A DNA stretch of 64,000 nt from the NCBI RefSeq assembly GCF_025963695.1, contig NZ_JAOQAH010000047.1, forward strand, positions 1 to 64,000. The letters run 5' to 3'. Positions 47,127 to 56,621 of this stretch are shown one piece after another. This DNA is from Segetibacter sp. (lineage in GTDB: Bacteria > Bacteroidota > Bacteroidia > Chitinophagales > Chitinophagaceae). The notes under the pieces are model-generated. The model was not told the origin of the DNA, did no database searches, and saw only the letters and a program-made list of their open reading frames with translations. The translations under genes were made by a program, and so were the position numbers. Each line of letters begins with the position of its first letter. Within the stretch, counting starts at the first letter, position 1.

Positions 47127-47588
47127 TTGTCAAAATTTAGTGCAGGAATATTAGCTTATAACGTATCAGCAAAAGGAGAACTAACATTTCTGCTGGTACA
47201 CCCCGGGGGACCTTTTTGGAAAAACAAAAATGCAGGTGCATGGAGTATACCAAAGGGTGAATACGCAGAAGGGGAGGATGCATTACTGGCAGCAAAAAGA
47301 GAATTTGCAGAGGAGACAGGAAATGAATTGCCAAACGGTGTATGTATACCGTTACAACCGGTAAAAATAAAATCAGGAAAAGTGATTGCTGCCTGGGCAA
47401 TAGAAGCAGCATTGGACGTTGCTTTTATTAAAAGCAACGAGTTTGAAATGGAGTGGCCGCCACGATCAGGAAAGATGCAGCGATTTCCCGAGGTTGACAG
47501 GGCCGGATGGTTTTCAGCCGACGAAGCAAGAATAAAAATTAACGGGGGACAGGTTGCTTTTATAGATCAGCTGCTTGCCATCCTATAA
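47127..47588 (+). CDS. NUDIX hydrolase
   Basis: 153 aa from the TTG at 47127 (SKFSAGILAYNV matches how this NUDIX family begins); another TTG at 47100 would add nine residues, and there is no ATG. The Nudix box GEYAEGEDALLAAKREFAEETGN is intact. Preceding text FLLVHPGGPFWKNKNAGAWSIPKG is typical of a small bacterial NUDIX family that hydrolyses nucleoside diphosphate derivatives. Substrate unknown. Confidence 0.88.
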   Translation: MSKFSAGILAYNVSAKGELTFLLVHPGGPFWKNKNAGAWSIPKGEYAEGEDALLAAKREFAEETGNELPNGVCIPLQPVKIKSGKVIAAWAIEAALDVAFIKSNEFEMEWPPRSGKMQRFPEVDRAGWFSADEARIKINGGQVAFIDQLLAIL

Positions 47589-47698
47589 TGGTAAGATGAC
47601 CTGGTTGCACTCGTTCCATAACCCGGGAAATTGAAGTGATGATTGGTGAGATAGTATAGAATTTGCTATCTCGTATTCAAAAGTAAATATTAAAGGGA

Positions 47699-48226
47699 AT
47701 GCAGGAATTAGGGACCGATATTAAGTTTGAGGAAAATCAATCTTTCCGGGGCAAGGGGGCGTACGTCGTATACTTTATTTTACTGGCCCTTCTTGCGTTG
47801 TTTATTTATGCTGATATTCAACAAATAATTCTACAAAAACCTTTTGGTAGCCAGCCTGCTTCCAATCTTGTGCTGGTGTTCATCACGTTCTTTATACTAG
47901 CATTACTCGTGCTATTTTATGTGGCCAGGCTACACACAATAATTACCGAAGAAGGGGTGCAGTTTAGGTGGGTTCCGTTTCAAAGAGCGTCTTCGCACTA
48001 TAAATGGGAAAATATAATAAAGGTTGAAATGATAAAGTACGGGTTTGTAGGTTACGGTTTAAGGCTAACCTCGTTTGGAACTGTACATAATATAGCAGGC
48101 AATAAAGGGTTGCAGTTAACTTTAAAATCAGGAGGTAGAATTGTTTTAGGAACACAAAAGCCGGAGGAGTTGGAGGCTTTTTTACACCAAACTGACAAGT
48201 TACCAAAAGACTATTGTAAAGAATAG
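47699..48226 (+). CDS. Two-helix membrane protein with PH-like domain
   Basis: 175 aa. Two transmembrane segments (about 20-38 and 57-78) are followed by a C-terminal beta-rich cytosolic domain (TIITEEGVQFRWVPF, YKWENIIKVEM, GLQLTLKSGGRIVLGTQKPEELEAFL), like bacterial PH-domain proteins. Function unknown. Confidence 0.75.
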   Translation: MQELGTDIKFEENQSFRGKGAYVVYFILLALLALFIYADIQQIILQKPFGSQPASNLVLVFITFFILALLVLFYVARLHTIITEEGVQFRWVPFQRASSHYKWENIIKVEMIKYGFVGYGLRLTSFGTVHNIAGNKGLQLTLKSGGRIVLGTQKPEELEAFLHQTDKLPKDYCKE

Positions 48227-48270
48227 TAATGCCTGATTTCTGTGAAACCGAAGTTCATACCAGGGCAAAT

Positions 48271-48297
48271 GTAAAAGTGATTGCGACGCAACGATGG
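48271..48297 (-). repeat. Dispersed intergenic repeat, copy 14 (GCGTCGC type)
   Basis: Plus strand GTAAAAGTGATTGCGACGCA, then ACGATGG. It lies 77 nt downstream of the stop of the minus-strand CNNM/CorC gene, in that gene's orientation, between convergent genes. Confidence 0.85.
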
Positions 48298-48373
48298 TGC
48301 TGTGAAAAACCGGTGTTGGTATTATAAAAACCGGATAATAGCAGTAATGTTTGTTTAGCCGTTATTATGGCTA

Positions 48374-49672
48374 TTATTCGTTTTCTTCAAGTTCAGTTTT
48401 CATTTCTTCCGAAATTGTAACCAATACTTTATCTATACGATTGCCATCCATATCCATTATCTCGAGTCGAAATCCCTTCCATTCCAACGTTTCCCCGGTT
48501 TCAGGAATAGTGCGCAATTGATGAAGAATAAAACCCGCAACGGTATTGAAGTCGTGCTCGCCTTCGTTCATATATTCCGTTTTTTCGAAACGGCTTAAAA
48601 AATCGTAAAAAGGAATTTGTGCATCTATTAAAAAGCTTCCGTCTTCTCTTTCTGTTATTTCGTAGTCATCTGCGTCTGTAGGTCCAATGTCGCCTACAAT
48701 TGCTTCAAGAATGTCATTTAAAGTCATCATTCCTTCTACACTTCCATATTCATCAACAATAAAACACGAGGTTGCCTGTACCTGCTTAAACCTTTCTAAC
48801 ACCTGGTATACCGAGTTGTTTTCGGGCACGAATAAACTTGGTTTCATCAGGTCTTTCAATAGAATGTTGTCGTCGGCCAACATAATGTCTTTAATAGAAA
48901 TAATACCTTTAATATTATCTATTACGCCTTCGCAGAGCGGGTAGCTGGTATGTACCACTTCGCGCATTTTTTGTTTAATGTCTGCTACTTTGCAATTCAC
49001 ATCCATCCAAACAATATCACTTCTATGGGTCATTAGAGAGGTGATGTTACGGTCGCCGAGATGAAAGATTCTTTCAATTATTTCCTGCTCCTTTTCTTCA
49101 ATTGCGCCAGTTTCAGTTCCTTCATTTATGATCGCTTTTATTTCCTCTTCGGTAACGGTAGTGTCGTTCGGTGTGGTTTTGAACAGCTTGGAAATAAGAT
49201 CAGTGCTTTTGCTTAAAAACCAGACAAAAGGATAGGCGACTTTCGAAATAAACTGCATTGGCGTTGCTACCCATTTTGCAATGGCTTCCGGCCTGGATAA
49301 ACCAATTCTTTTAGCTGTTAATTCGCTTATAAGCGACAAATAGGTAATGCAAAAAACAACGATCACGGTAGCAATTGACCCCTGGTAGGGATTAAGCCAC
49401 GTGTGCGGTTTTAAGAATTCGATAAGCGTATTTTTAATATTATCTCCTGAAAAAATACCCGTTAATATTGACATTAACGTGATACCTATTTGTACAGTAG
49501 AGAGAAAATTATCTGGATGATTTGCTAAACGGAGTGCTTTTTTTGCGTTGTCGTCTCCTTTGTTTGCCTGTACCTCAAGTCTCGTTTTGCGCGATGATAC
49601 AACTGCAATTTCAGCCATCGCAAATACGCCATTCAATAAGATTAATCCAAGAATTATAAAAACTTCCGTCAT
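48374..49672 (-). CDS. CNNM/CorC-type transporter-like protein (hemolysin family, DUF21-CBS-CorC_HlyC)
   Basis: 432 aa from the ATG at 49672 ([27 protein letters not shown]); the frame extends to 49768 but that stretch contains no signal and the start at 49672 matches the family. DUF21 membrane domain (1-190), two CBS domains ([35 protein letters not shown]) and a C-terminal CorC_HlyC domain. The family exports or senses Mg2+/Co2+; the old name hemolysin is not evidence of toxicity. Confidence 0.93.
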   Translation of the reverse strand: MTEVFIILGLILLNGVFAMAEIAVVSSRKTRLEVQANKGDDNAKKALRLANHPDNFLSTVQIGITLMSILTGIFSGDNIKNTLIEFLKPHTWLNPYQGSIATVIVVFCITYLSLISELTAKRIGLSRPEAIAKWVATPMQFISKVAYPFVWFLSKSTDLISKLFKTTPNDTTVTEEEIKAIINEGTETGAIEEKEQEIIERIFHLGDRNITSLMTHRSDIVWMDVNCKVADIKQKMREVVHTSYPLCEGVIDNIKGIISIKDIMLADDNILLKDLMKPSLFVPENNSVYQVLERFKQVQATSCFIVDEYGSVEGMMTLNDILEAIVGDIGPTDADDYEITEREDGSFLIDAQIPFYDFLSRFEKTEYMNEGEHDFNTVAGFILHQLRTIPETGETLEWKGFRLEIMDMDGNRIDKVLVTISEEMKTELEENE

Positions 49673-49769
49673 TTTATTTTGTTGCCGCAAATCTAAGCAT
49701 TCGCGCTTGTTATATATCATATTATAAAAAGCACGCCAATGAAAGTCAGGCAAATTTAACCAAAACAAC

Positions 49770-49777
49770 TATATTTG
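49770..49777 (+). promoter_or_regulatory. Candidate TAnnTTTG -7 box with very short leader
   Basis: TATATTTG ends 8 nt before the ATG at 49786, so transcription starting 5-7 nt downstream would give an almost leaderless mRNA. No clear -33 element. Confidence 0.4.
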
Positions 49778-49785
49778 CCGCCTTT

Positions 49786-51282
49786 ATGGCAAACGCAAAA
49801 AGAATAGCAGTTATTGGTGCTGGCCCAGCTGGGTTGACTGCTGCTTACCTTTTAAGTAAGGTAAACCAGGAAGTGGTTGTATTTGAAAAGGATCCTAAAT
49901 ACGTCGGCGGTATATCGCGAACAGAGTCGTATAAGGGCTATAATTTCGACATCGGTGGACACCGCTTTTTCTCCAAATCGAAAGAAGTAGAAGACTTTTG
50001 GACGGAGATTTTAGGGGATGACCTAATTGACAGGCCGAGGAGTTCAAGGATTTATTATAACAAAAAGTTCTTTGCTTACCCCCTAGCTGCAATGGAAGCA
50101 CTGACGAAATTAGGAGTTGTCGAGTCGGCGTTATGTGTAGCCAGCTACCTTAAGGCCAAAGCATTTCCTATAAAAGATCCCCAGAACTTTGAAGATTGGG
50201 TAACCAATCAATTTGGAAAGAGACTGTTTAACATCTTCTTTAGAACCTATACCGAAAAAGTTTGGGGCACGCCTTGTAAAGAAATTTCCGCAGACTGGGC
50301 GGCGCAGCGCATCAAAGGATTGTCGCTTTCATCTGCTATAAAGAATGCCATCTTCAAGCCTAAAAATACCGGTGGAAATAAAGACAAAGTTATCAAGACC
50401 CTCATAGACACTTTCCGTTATCCCAAGTACGGTCCGGGAATGATGTGGGAAGTATGCACCGAAAAAATTAAAGGTTTTGGTGGCGAAGTAAGAATGAATA
50501 CGGGCGTTTCGAGCATCGAATTTGCTAACGGAAGCTGGAATGTTAATCTTCAGAATGCGCCTGCTGAAACGGGTTTCGATTACGTTATTTCTTCGGCCCC
50601 TATAAGAGAGCTCATTCCTAATATTTATCCTAAAGTAGCCCCTAAGACCCTTGCTGCTTCGCAGGATCTGAAATACAGGGACTTCTTAACCGTCGTTCTT
50701 ATTATGAAGGATAAAAATGTGTTTACAGACAACTGGATTTATATTCACGATCCTTCCGTTACCGTTGGTCGAGTTCAGAACTTTAAATCGTGGAGCCCAT
50801 ATATGCTTCCTGATCCTTCCATGGCTTGTTATGGTCTCGAGTACTTTTGCTTTGAAGGGGATGGATTATGGACAAGTTCTAACGAAACTCTGATCAATCT
50901 CGGAAAAAAAGAATTGGAGCAAATTGGACTAGGCAAAGCTGTTGATGTGGTGGATGGTTATGTAGTTCGTCAGCCTAAAGCTTATCCGGTATATGATGCA
51001 GTTTATAAAGACAATGTAGATGTGATAAAAGACGAGCTAAAGAATTATCCCGGTTTATATCTTGTTGGTAGAAACGGAATGCATAAATATAACAACCAGG
51101 ATCATAGCATGATGACAGCGATGCTTGCTGCAAAAAATATCGAAGCAGGACAGGAGCTTTTCGACCTTTGGAATGTAAATGGTGATGCTGAATACCATGA
51201 GAGCGGCGACAGAGGTGCAGAAGAGGGGGGGAGATTGGTTCCCGGAAAAGTGCAGAAAAACAGCAGTGTTCCTGCCAAATAA
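49786..51282 (+). CDS. NAD(P)/FAD-dependent amine-oxidase-fold oxidoreductase
   Basis: 498 aa. N-terminal FAD motif [17 protein letters not shown], then [25 protein letters not shown], and a C-terminal [20 protein letters not shown] block with FAD-binding residues. It resembles UDP-galactopyranose mutase/protoporphyrinogen oxidase-like oxidoreductases found near envelope polysaccharide genes; the substrate is unknown. C-terminal 30 residues are charged and probably disordered. Confidence 0.85.
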   Translation: MANAKRIAVIGAGPAGLTAAYLLSKVNQEVVVFEKDPKYVGGISRTESYKGYNFDIGGHRFFSKSKEVEDFWTEILGDDLIDRPRSSRIYYNKKFFAYPLAAMEALTKLGVVESALCVASYLKAKAFPIKDPQNFEDWVTNQFGKRLFNIFFRTYTEKVWGTPCKEISADWAAQRIKGLSLSSAIKNAIFKPKNTGGNKDKVIKTLIDTFRYPKYGPGMMWEVCTEKIKGFGGEVRMNTGVSSIEFANGSWNVNLQNAPAETGFDYVISSAPIRELIPNIYPKVAPKTLAASQDLKYRDFLTVVLIMKDKNVFTDNWIYIHDPSVTVGRVQNFKSWSPYMLPDPSMACYGLEYFCFEGDGLWTSSNETLINLGKKELEQIGLGKAVDVVDGYVVRQPKAYPVYDAVYKDNVDVIKDELKNYPGLYLVGRNGMHKYNNQDHSMMTAMLAAKNIEAGQELFDLWNVNGDAEYHESGDRGAEEGGRLVPGKVQKNSSVPAK

Positions 51283-51310
51283 ATTTTAAAAATAATATTC
51301 AGTTCTTATA

Positions 51311-51336
51311 GGCCGGTTATAATACCGGTCTTTTTT
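51311..51336 (+). terminator. Intrinsic terminator of the FAD oxidoreductase gene
   Basis: GGCCGGTTAT pairs imperfectly with ATACCGGTC, followed by six T residues, 28 nt after the stop. Confidence 0.7.
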
Positions 51337-51363
51337 ATGGTACCAACTGTCGGTCATTTCGCA

Positions 51364-51387
51364 GCATTGTTGCGTCGCATTTCTTTC
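51364..51387 (+). repeat. Dispersed intergenic repeat, copy 15 (GCGTCGC type), left arm of the pair around DUF1810
   Basis: GCATTGTTGCGTCGCATTTC, then TTTC. It lies 82 nt after the oxidoreductase stop, same orientation; the inverted partner is at 52018-52040. Confidence 0.85.
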
Positions 51388-51516
51388 ATCTGTTGATTTA
51401 CTAATGTAGCTTTTTTCATGTGTATTTATTTTACAGGCTAAAGAGTTGCTTCGGTCTATAACGATTCGGGCTTGCGTTTTAATTTCTATAGCTTTTTAAC
51501 CGTAGCAATAGTTAGA

Positions 51517-51945
51517 CTATTTCTGTGTTACGATAATGTCTAAAGTTTTATCGTCCTTTGTTCCATCGAAGAATTTATCCAAAACTTGTTCGAAGACGTG
51601 ATTTGTTTCTAATGAGGCAAATAATGTCATTGAAGATTTTAGCTTCAAATCATCCGGACTTCCAAATATGCTGTGTGCATCATTTGACTCAAGTTTTAGT
51701 AATTCGTTACAAATTTCTATTAGCCTGTTCCCTAAAACCGGATGCGTTAAAAATTCCCGTGCTTCAGCCAAGTTCTTTAAAGCATAAAACATTGAGGTCT
51801 CGCTAAAACCTAATCCTTGTATCTGGGGGAAGATGTACCACATCCAATGGCTTCGTTTGCTGCCGTTCTTAATTTCTGATAACGCAGTTTGATAGTCTGT
51901 TTTTTGCGCATTAATGAATCTTTGCAAATTGTGTTCTTTGGTCAT
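51517..51945 (-). CDS. DUF1810 family protein
   Basis: 142 aa. LQRFINAQKTDYQTALSEIKNGSKRSHWMWYIFPQIQGL is the family signature, followed by FYALKNLAEAREFLTHPVLGNRL. These calpastatin-annotated bacterial proteins have unknown function. The gene sits alone and is enclosed by two inverted copies of the intergenic repeat, which may mean it moved with them. Confidence 0.92.
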   Translation of the reverse strand: MTKEHNLQRFINAQKTDYQTALSEIKNGSKRSHWMWYIFPQIQGLGFSETSMFYALKNLAEAREFLTHPVLGNRLIEICNELLKLESNDAHSIFGSPDDLKLKSSMTLFASLETNHVFEQVLDKFFDGTKDDKTLDIIVTQK

Positions 51946-52017
51946 ATTGGTTTTAAGAGTTGTATAAATGGTAAAGGGTCTTTTTAGTTCTTATAGCAGG
52001 ACTTGTGTGTAAAAGTC

Positions 52018-52040
52018 GAACGAAATGCGTCGCAACGATG
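52018..52040 (-). repeat. Dispersed intergenic repeat, copy 16 (GCGTCGC type), right arm of the pair around DUF1810
   Basis: Plus strand GAACGAAATGCGTCGCAACG, then ATG; matches copy 8 almost exactly. It lies 35 nt downstream of the GT39 stop, in that gene's orientation. Confidence 0.85.
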
Positions 52041-52074
52041 AGTCATCAAAGAACAAATGCTTGTACCAAAAATA

Positions 52075-53733
52075 TTACAACGCTTTCCTCCTAACTAATA
52101 TTAAAGCCATTTTTTCCAGTTCTCTTTCCCTGGTTTTCGGATTTAGAAACCCCCCGGTAAGCATGCTTATATGAAAATATTTGAACTCGTGTAACAATTT
52201 ATATTGATAGCCTTTTTCGGTCAATTCAGGTAAACTTTTTACAGGGGTATAAAAGGCAGCAGCACTGTCGCTACCTATGAAATTATTTACATCCTTTATG
52301 CTGTTTACATATGCTACAAAGCCAGGGGCGTAAAACTCGAAGGAATACGACGAGGCGTTAAGAGTTGCAACTCTTGCGTTTATGTTGTTGCTTGTTAAAT
52401 ACTTACCCGCCATCATACCCGCCTGGTATTGGAGAAGGCGCGGGTAAAAGAAATTAAAAAGGAACAGGAATAGAACAAGGCTAATTGCGCTACAGGTTGC
52501 CATCAACTTATTTAGTCCCGGTTCTCTAAAAAACAGTACGACCAACTGTACGACCGAAATAGAGATTACTGGTACCAGTGTAGTGTTTCCGATGTTGGAG
52601 TAATATGAAAGAAGGCTTACAGCTACAACTGCAACTAGCAGCAGCACAGTTTGTAAAACAGTTAATCTTTTAAAAGTAACTTCTTTGCTTATTGAAACGA
52701 GGTAAGCAGCGGTGATAATTGAAAAGTGAGGAAACAGGATAACTATGTAATGGGGAAGCTGAAAACCTGAGAAGGAAAAAAGAATAAAGGTAATAAGAGT
52801 ACTTCCGTAGATAATCCACCTGGCCGTTAAGTCTTGGTGTTCGTTTCGTTTTTTAATTATGCGGTAAACGGCGATGTATAAGATAATTGACCAGGGCAAA
52901 AAGGCCCACAAAGTAGTATGTAGAAAAAAAGAAGGATCGCCGTGCCCCTTAATTGGACCAGTGTTAAAAAATCTACCAAACTGGCTATCCCAAAAAAAGA
53001 AACGAAGCCCTGAAACATTTGTTCTTCCGAACACTACTTTCTCAGGATGCAGATCAAATTGTATGTACAGGCTATATAACTCGGGTGTAATAAATAACAG
53101 GATTAACACTACCATGATCCACCACTGATAGTTAAAGAATTGTTTCCATTGCTTTGTAATGATCCAATAAATAACGAAACCGCCGCCAACGGTAATCAAC
53201 ACGAAAATGCCTTTAGTCATTATGGCGCAAGCGGCCGTAAGTGCAGCTAATATAATATACCTCCACTTGCCTGAAAGACGTGCTTTAGACATATAATAAA
53301 CCGCGGCAATAATTAGCGTAGTTAAGTATGGCTCGGCCCGAACATCGAAATTATTTAGAAGGCCATGTAGTGAAAAGACATAAATGATGACGGCGATTTT
53401 TGCAATGGAGCTGTCATAAAACAGGGCAGCAAGTTTATAGGTATACCAAATTCCGGCAAGCCAAAAAACAAACGCGGGTAACTTGTAGGCAAAGGCCGTA
53501 ATACCAAATATTTTAAAACTGATTGCACCCATCCAAAAAGGGAAGTGCGGTTTATCTAGCCAGTCGTGACCGTCACCAAACAGATTAATCCAATCACCCG
53601 TTAAAGCAATGTGTTTTGAAATGGTAGCATACAACGCTCCGTCTGGTTCTAAAATATCAATCAGTAATCCATTGGCATTGATTAAAATTCCGGTGCATAA
53701 AAAATAAGGGAAGTATTTCTCAAATGATTTCAT
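52075..53733 (-). CDS. Glycosyltransferase family 39 (ArnT/PMT-like) membrane protein
   Basis: 552 aa, about 12 membrane segments. The N-terminal lumenal loop has LEPDGALYATISKHIALTGDW followed by DWLDKPHFPFWMGAISFKIFG, the Asp/Glu-containing signature of ArnT-type lipid-linked sugar transferases. The donor is a polyprenyl-phosphate sugar; acceptor could be lipid A or protein. The PAP2 gene ends 16 bp upstream on the same strand, suggesting coupling to undecaprenyl-phosphate recycling. Confidence 0.92.
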   Translation of the reverse strand: MKSFEKYFPYFLCTGILINANGLLIDILEPDGALYATISKHIALTGDWINLFGDGHDWLDKPHFPFWMGAISFKIFGITAFAYKLPAFVFWLAGIWYTYKLAALFYDSSIAKIAVIIYVFSLHGLLNNFDVRAEPYLTTLIIAAVYYMSKARLSGKWRYIILAALTAACAIMTKGIFVLITVGGGFVIYWIITKQWKQFFNYQWWIMVVLILLFITPELYSLYIQFDLHPEKVVFGRTNVSGLRFFFWDSQFGRFFNTGPIKGHGDPSFFLHTTLWAFLPWSIILYIAVYRIIKKRNEHQDLTARWIIYGSTLITFILFSFSGFQLPHYIVILFPHFSIITAAYLVSISKEVTFKRLTVLQTVLLLVAVVAVSLLSYYSNIGNTTLVPVISISVVQLVVLFFREPGLNKLMATCSAISLVLFLFLFNFFYPRLLQYQAGMMAGKYLTSNNINARVATLNASSYSFEFYAPGFVAYVNSIKDVNNFIGSDSAAAFYTPVKSLPELTEKGYQYKLLHEFKYFHISMLTGGFLNPKTRERELEKMALILVRRKAL

Positions 53734-53749
53734 TTTGAATGACCCGAAT

Positions 53750-54340
53750 TTAAATATCAGCTTTAATTGAATTTATTTGTGCCATTCGCTTGCGAAACAA
53801 GTGGGAGGTAAGGTAGCCTGTTGCTATTCCCAATAAAGCTCCGACAATTACATCCCCTGGGAAGTGTACACCTACATACACCTGGGCGTAGCATATGATA
53901 AAGGCCCAGGCCCATAGCCAGAACCATTTTTGGTTAACCGTATTTTTAATTACCATAAACCAAAAAGTAGCCAGGCCAAAATGATTTGAAGCATGTGAAG
54001 AAGGCATACCAAATATGCCACCACAACCTGCAAGGCTGTTAATGCTAAATACTAAAGTAGGATCGTGGCAGGGGCGAAGCCTTTGGATGAAAGGTTTGAT
54101 AAGACTGGCACTTGTAAAATCGGTGATAGCAAAAGTGACAAGTGATAATGCAACAATAGGCAGCAGGTATTTTCTGCAATTAAAATAGAAAAACAGCAAA
54201 AAGAATAAATACAGAGGGATCCAGGTATATTGATTTCGCAATAACAGCATCACATCGTCAAGCCCTGTAAAAGATAATTTTTTATTTACGAGGTAAAATA
54301 AAGCCTTATCCGCGTCCTTCAGGCTTCCTGTTATTTGCAT
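53750..54340 (-). CDS. PAP2-family membrane phosphatase
   Basis: 196 aa, about six membrane segments. The three acid-phosphatase motifs are KPFIQRLRP, PSSHASNHFG, and AQVYVGVHFPGDV. Probably dephosphorylates a lipid pyrophosphate such as undecaprenyl pyrophosphate or lipid A. Directly upstream of the GT39 gene, 16 bp apart. Confidence 0.92.
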   Translation of the reverse strand: MQITGSLKDADKALFYLVNKKLSFTGLDDVMLLLRNQYTWIPLYLFFLLFFYFNCRKYLLPIVALSLVTFAITDFTSASLIKPFIQRLRPCHDPTLVFSINSLAGCGGIFGMPSSHASNHFGLATFWFMVIKNTVNQKWFWLWAWAFIICYAQVYVGVHFPGDVIVGALLGIATGYLTSHLFRKRMAQINSIKADI

Positions 54341-54463
54341 ATTTATAAATTGTGCGTCAAAGATAAGTAGCTGCCAGTTTTCCTATATTTTCAATTACAG
54401 AAGCAGCGCTTCCCCTTAAAAATTGTACTTTAGTTAGTATATTTATTATGTAAACATAAGTTT

Positions 54464-54853
54464 ATGAAACTGCTCGCCTTGCTTATCATGTCGGTCGCTT
54501 CTTCATCCGCTGTAAATGCACAGTCTGATAATTTGTCAAAGAGAAAGCCCTGGGAAGAAGCCAAACTAAAACTGCTTCTCGGTGATACTTTAAGTAAGAT
54601 AAATCCTGTTCCTAACTACAAATATGCTATGCCTCAGCAAACGAAAAACGGTGTTTACCAAATACCTTTAACCGGTGTTTATATTGGAGATAACGGAAAA
54701 GGTGATGAAGTTTATGCTATGCAACCTGATAACATGCCCTGCCTCGTTCCCGGTAAAAGTTTTACTTCTAACATGCCTGTACTAGGAATGGAAATGTTAG
54801 ATAAAAGCAATCTTCCATTCCTAAAAAAAGGAGAGAAGAAACCGGGGGAGTAA
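54464..54853 (+). CDS. Small secreted hypothetical protein
   Basis: 129 aa with a signal peptide ending NAQS (about residue 20). The body contains a GVYIGDNGKGDEVYAMQPDNMPCLVPG stretch and ends in a Lys-rich tail. I recognise no family. Single gene between the divergent PAP2 gene and the convergent fabF. Confidence 0.7.
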   Translation: MKLLALLIMSVASSSAVNAQSDNLSKRKPWEEAKLKLLLGDTLSKINPVPNYKYAMPQQTKNGVYQIPLTGVYIGDNGKGDEVYAMQPDNMPCLVPGKSFTSNMPVLGMEMLDKSNLPFLKKGEKKPGE

Positions 54854-54986
54854 GAAGGGTGATTTTTTTGCTTTTAGCATGAACGCTGCATCACCCATCT
54901 CTACCACTACAATGGTGAAAATAATTGCAATTACTCCCCCAGTAATGCTTCACAATTTTATTTTTTCATCAGATTTCCCCCCCATA

Positions 54987-56234
54987 TTATGAATACTTCT
55001 TAAAAACAGAACTGGCTGCATGACCTCCAAAACCAAATGTATTATTAATTACATAGTTAACGGTCCTGTGGACTGACTTGCCCAGTATAATTTCTAATCC
55101 CTCAGGGATTGCTTCATCCAGGTTCTCGGTATTAATGGTCGCGGGAATAATGTTGTGCTTTACCGACAGAACACTTATAATTGTCTCAATTGCTCCTGCC
55201 GCACCCAACAGGTGGCCCGTCATAGATTTTGTGCCGCTAATAGCAACAGGTACATTAGTAAAGAGCCTTTTAATTCCGTTTAATTCGCCTATATCGCCCA
55301 GTCCTGTTGAGGTAGCGTGTGCATTTATATAATTGACTTTATCAGGAGTAATTTGGGCTTCTGCCAAAGCTTTGCTCATACCTACGAAGGCTCCTAATCC
55401 GTCAGGAGGCGTACCTGTTAAATGAAATGCATCTGCTGCCATACCACCCCCAACCATTTCTGCGTAAATAGGCGCTCCTCTTTTTACCGCATGTTCCCAT
55501 TCTTCTAAAATTAATGCACCAGCACCTTCCCCCATCACAAAACCGTCCCGGTCTTTATCAAAAGGGCGCGACGCCTTTTCGGGGTCATCATTTCTCCTCG
55601 ATAAAGCCTGGGCTGCATTGAAACCGCCAACAGAAGCAGATGTAATACAAGCCTCGGAACCGCCCGCCACCATAATGGTTGCTTTGCCCAGCCGTATAGT
55701 GTCAAAGGCACTTATAATAGCTGTGTTAGACGATGCACAGGCCGAAACTGTACAATAATTTGGTCCATGTAACTTATGACGAATGGAGATAGCGCCGGCG
55801 GCAATATCAACGATCATTTTAGGGATAAAATAAGGGCTAAACCTCGGGATTCCGTCGCCTAAATGAAAGTCGCGAACCTGGTCTTCAAAAGTCGCCATGC
55901 CCCCGTTTCCCGACGCCCATATTACACCTATATCGTATCGCGCTATTTCATCAATTTTAGTAAAGTCCAGTTGCGCATCTTTTATTGCCTGGTCACTTGC
56001 TGCAATCGCATAGTGCGTGTACAGGTCATACTTCTTCAATTCTTTTTTATCAATATATTCCCCGGGGTCAAAATTTCTAACCTCGCAGCCAAAACGGGTC
56101 TTAAATTTAGAAGTATCAAACTTCGTAATAGGTGCTGCCCCGCTTTTTCCGGCTACAATATTTTTCCAAAATTCATCTACCGAATTGCCTAAAGGCGTTA
56201 TAGCTCCCATGCCGGTTACTACTACTCTTCTCAT
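54987..56234 (-). CDS. fabF: Beta-ketoacyl-ACP synthase II
   Basis: 415 aa. Catalytic Cys in TVSACASSNTAIISAF, and the two His in INAHATSTGLGD and KSMTGHLLGAAG. N-terminal MRRVVVTGMGAITPLGNSVDEFW is canonical. It elongates acyl-ACP by Claisen condensation with malonyl-ACP. No acpP or rnc gene flanks it, so it may be an additional copy rather than the housekeeping acpP-fabF locus. Confidence 0.96.
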   Translation of the reverse strand: MRRVVVTGMGAITPLGNSVDEFWKNIVAGKSGAAPITKFDTSKFKTRFGCEVRNFDPGEYIDKKELKKYDLYTHYAIAASDQAIKDAQLDFTKIDEIARYDIGVIWASGNGGMATFEDQVRDFHLGDGIPRFSPYFIPKMIVDIAAGAISIRHKLHGPNYCTVSACASSNTAIISAFDTIRLGKATIMVAGGSEACITSASVGGFNAAQALSRRNDDPEKASRPFDKDRDGFVMGEGAGALILEEWEHAVKRGAPIYAEMVGGGMAADAFHLTGTPPDGLGAFVGMSKALAEAQITPDKVNYINAHATSTGLGDIGELNGIKRLFTNVPVAISGTKSMTGHLLGAAGAIETIISVLSVKHNIIPATINTENLDEAIPEGLEIILGKSVHRTVNYVINNTFGFGGHAASSVFKKYS

Positions 56235-56494
56235 TTTATTCTTCTTTCGTTATACAAAGTTTCTCCTAAGTTCATCAAAAGCTGAACCATCGGTTCTTTC
56301 ATGCCAGTAAAAGAACAGCTTATTTGTAATCGCATTTGCAACACAGGACCAGCTGCTTTTATAGAAATGACCGTAAAAGTAAACCCGCAAAAAGTAATAA
56401 TTGAATAATCATACTAAACGCTGTTTTCCCATCTCCCCCGAGCGCTGTCATAGTTATTGTTTTTTTGGGTACCAGCATTTCATTTTCATAGCAT

Positions 56495-56515
56495 CATCGT
56501 TGCTACGCTCAGTTC
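56495..56515 (+). repeat. Possible degenerate copy of the dispersed repeat
   Basis: CATCGTTGCTACGCTCAGTTC; shares CATCGTTG and the palindromic character but has a GCTACGC centre. It is in the 387-bp gap 56235-56621, which otherwise has no supported gene. Confidence 0.35.
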
Positions 56516-56621
56516 AAATTCAGTCCCGGAGTTGAAGCGGGTGAAGGCAAGAATGACCAATCAATCCTGGTCTAACCTTCAACTCGGCTTATCAGCTCGG
56601 TGTTATTCCTTGTCGCATCTG

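Noticed and set aside
54874-54900. GCATGAACGCTGCATCACCC as another copy of the dispersed repeat
   Set aside because: It shares only scattered bases and lacks the GTTG and palindromic core.
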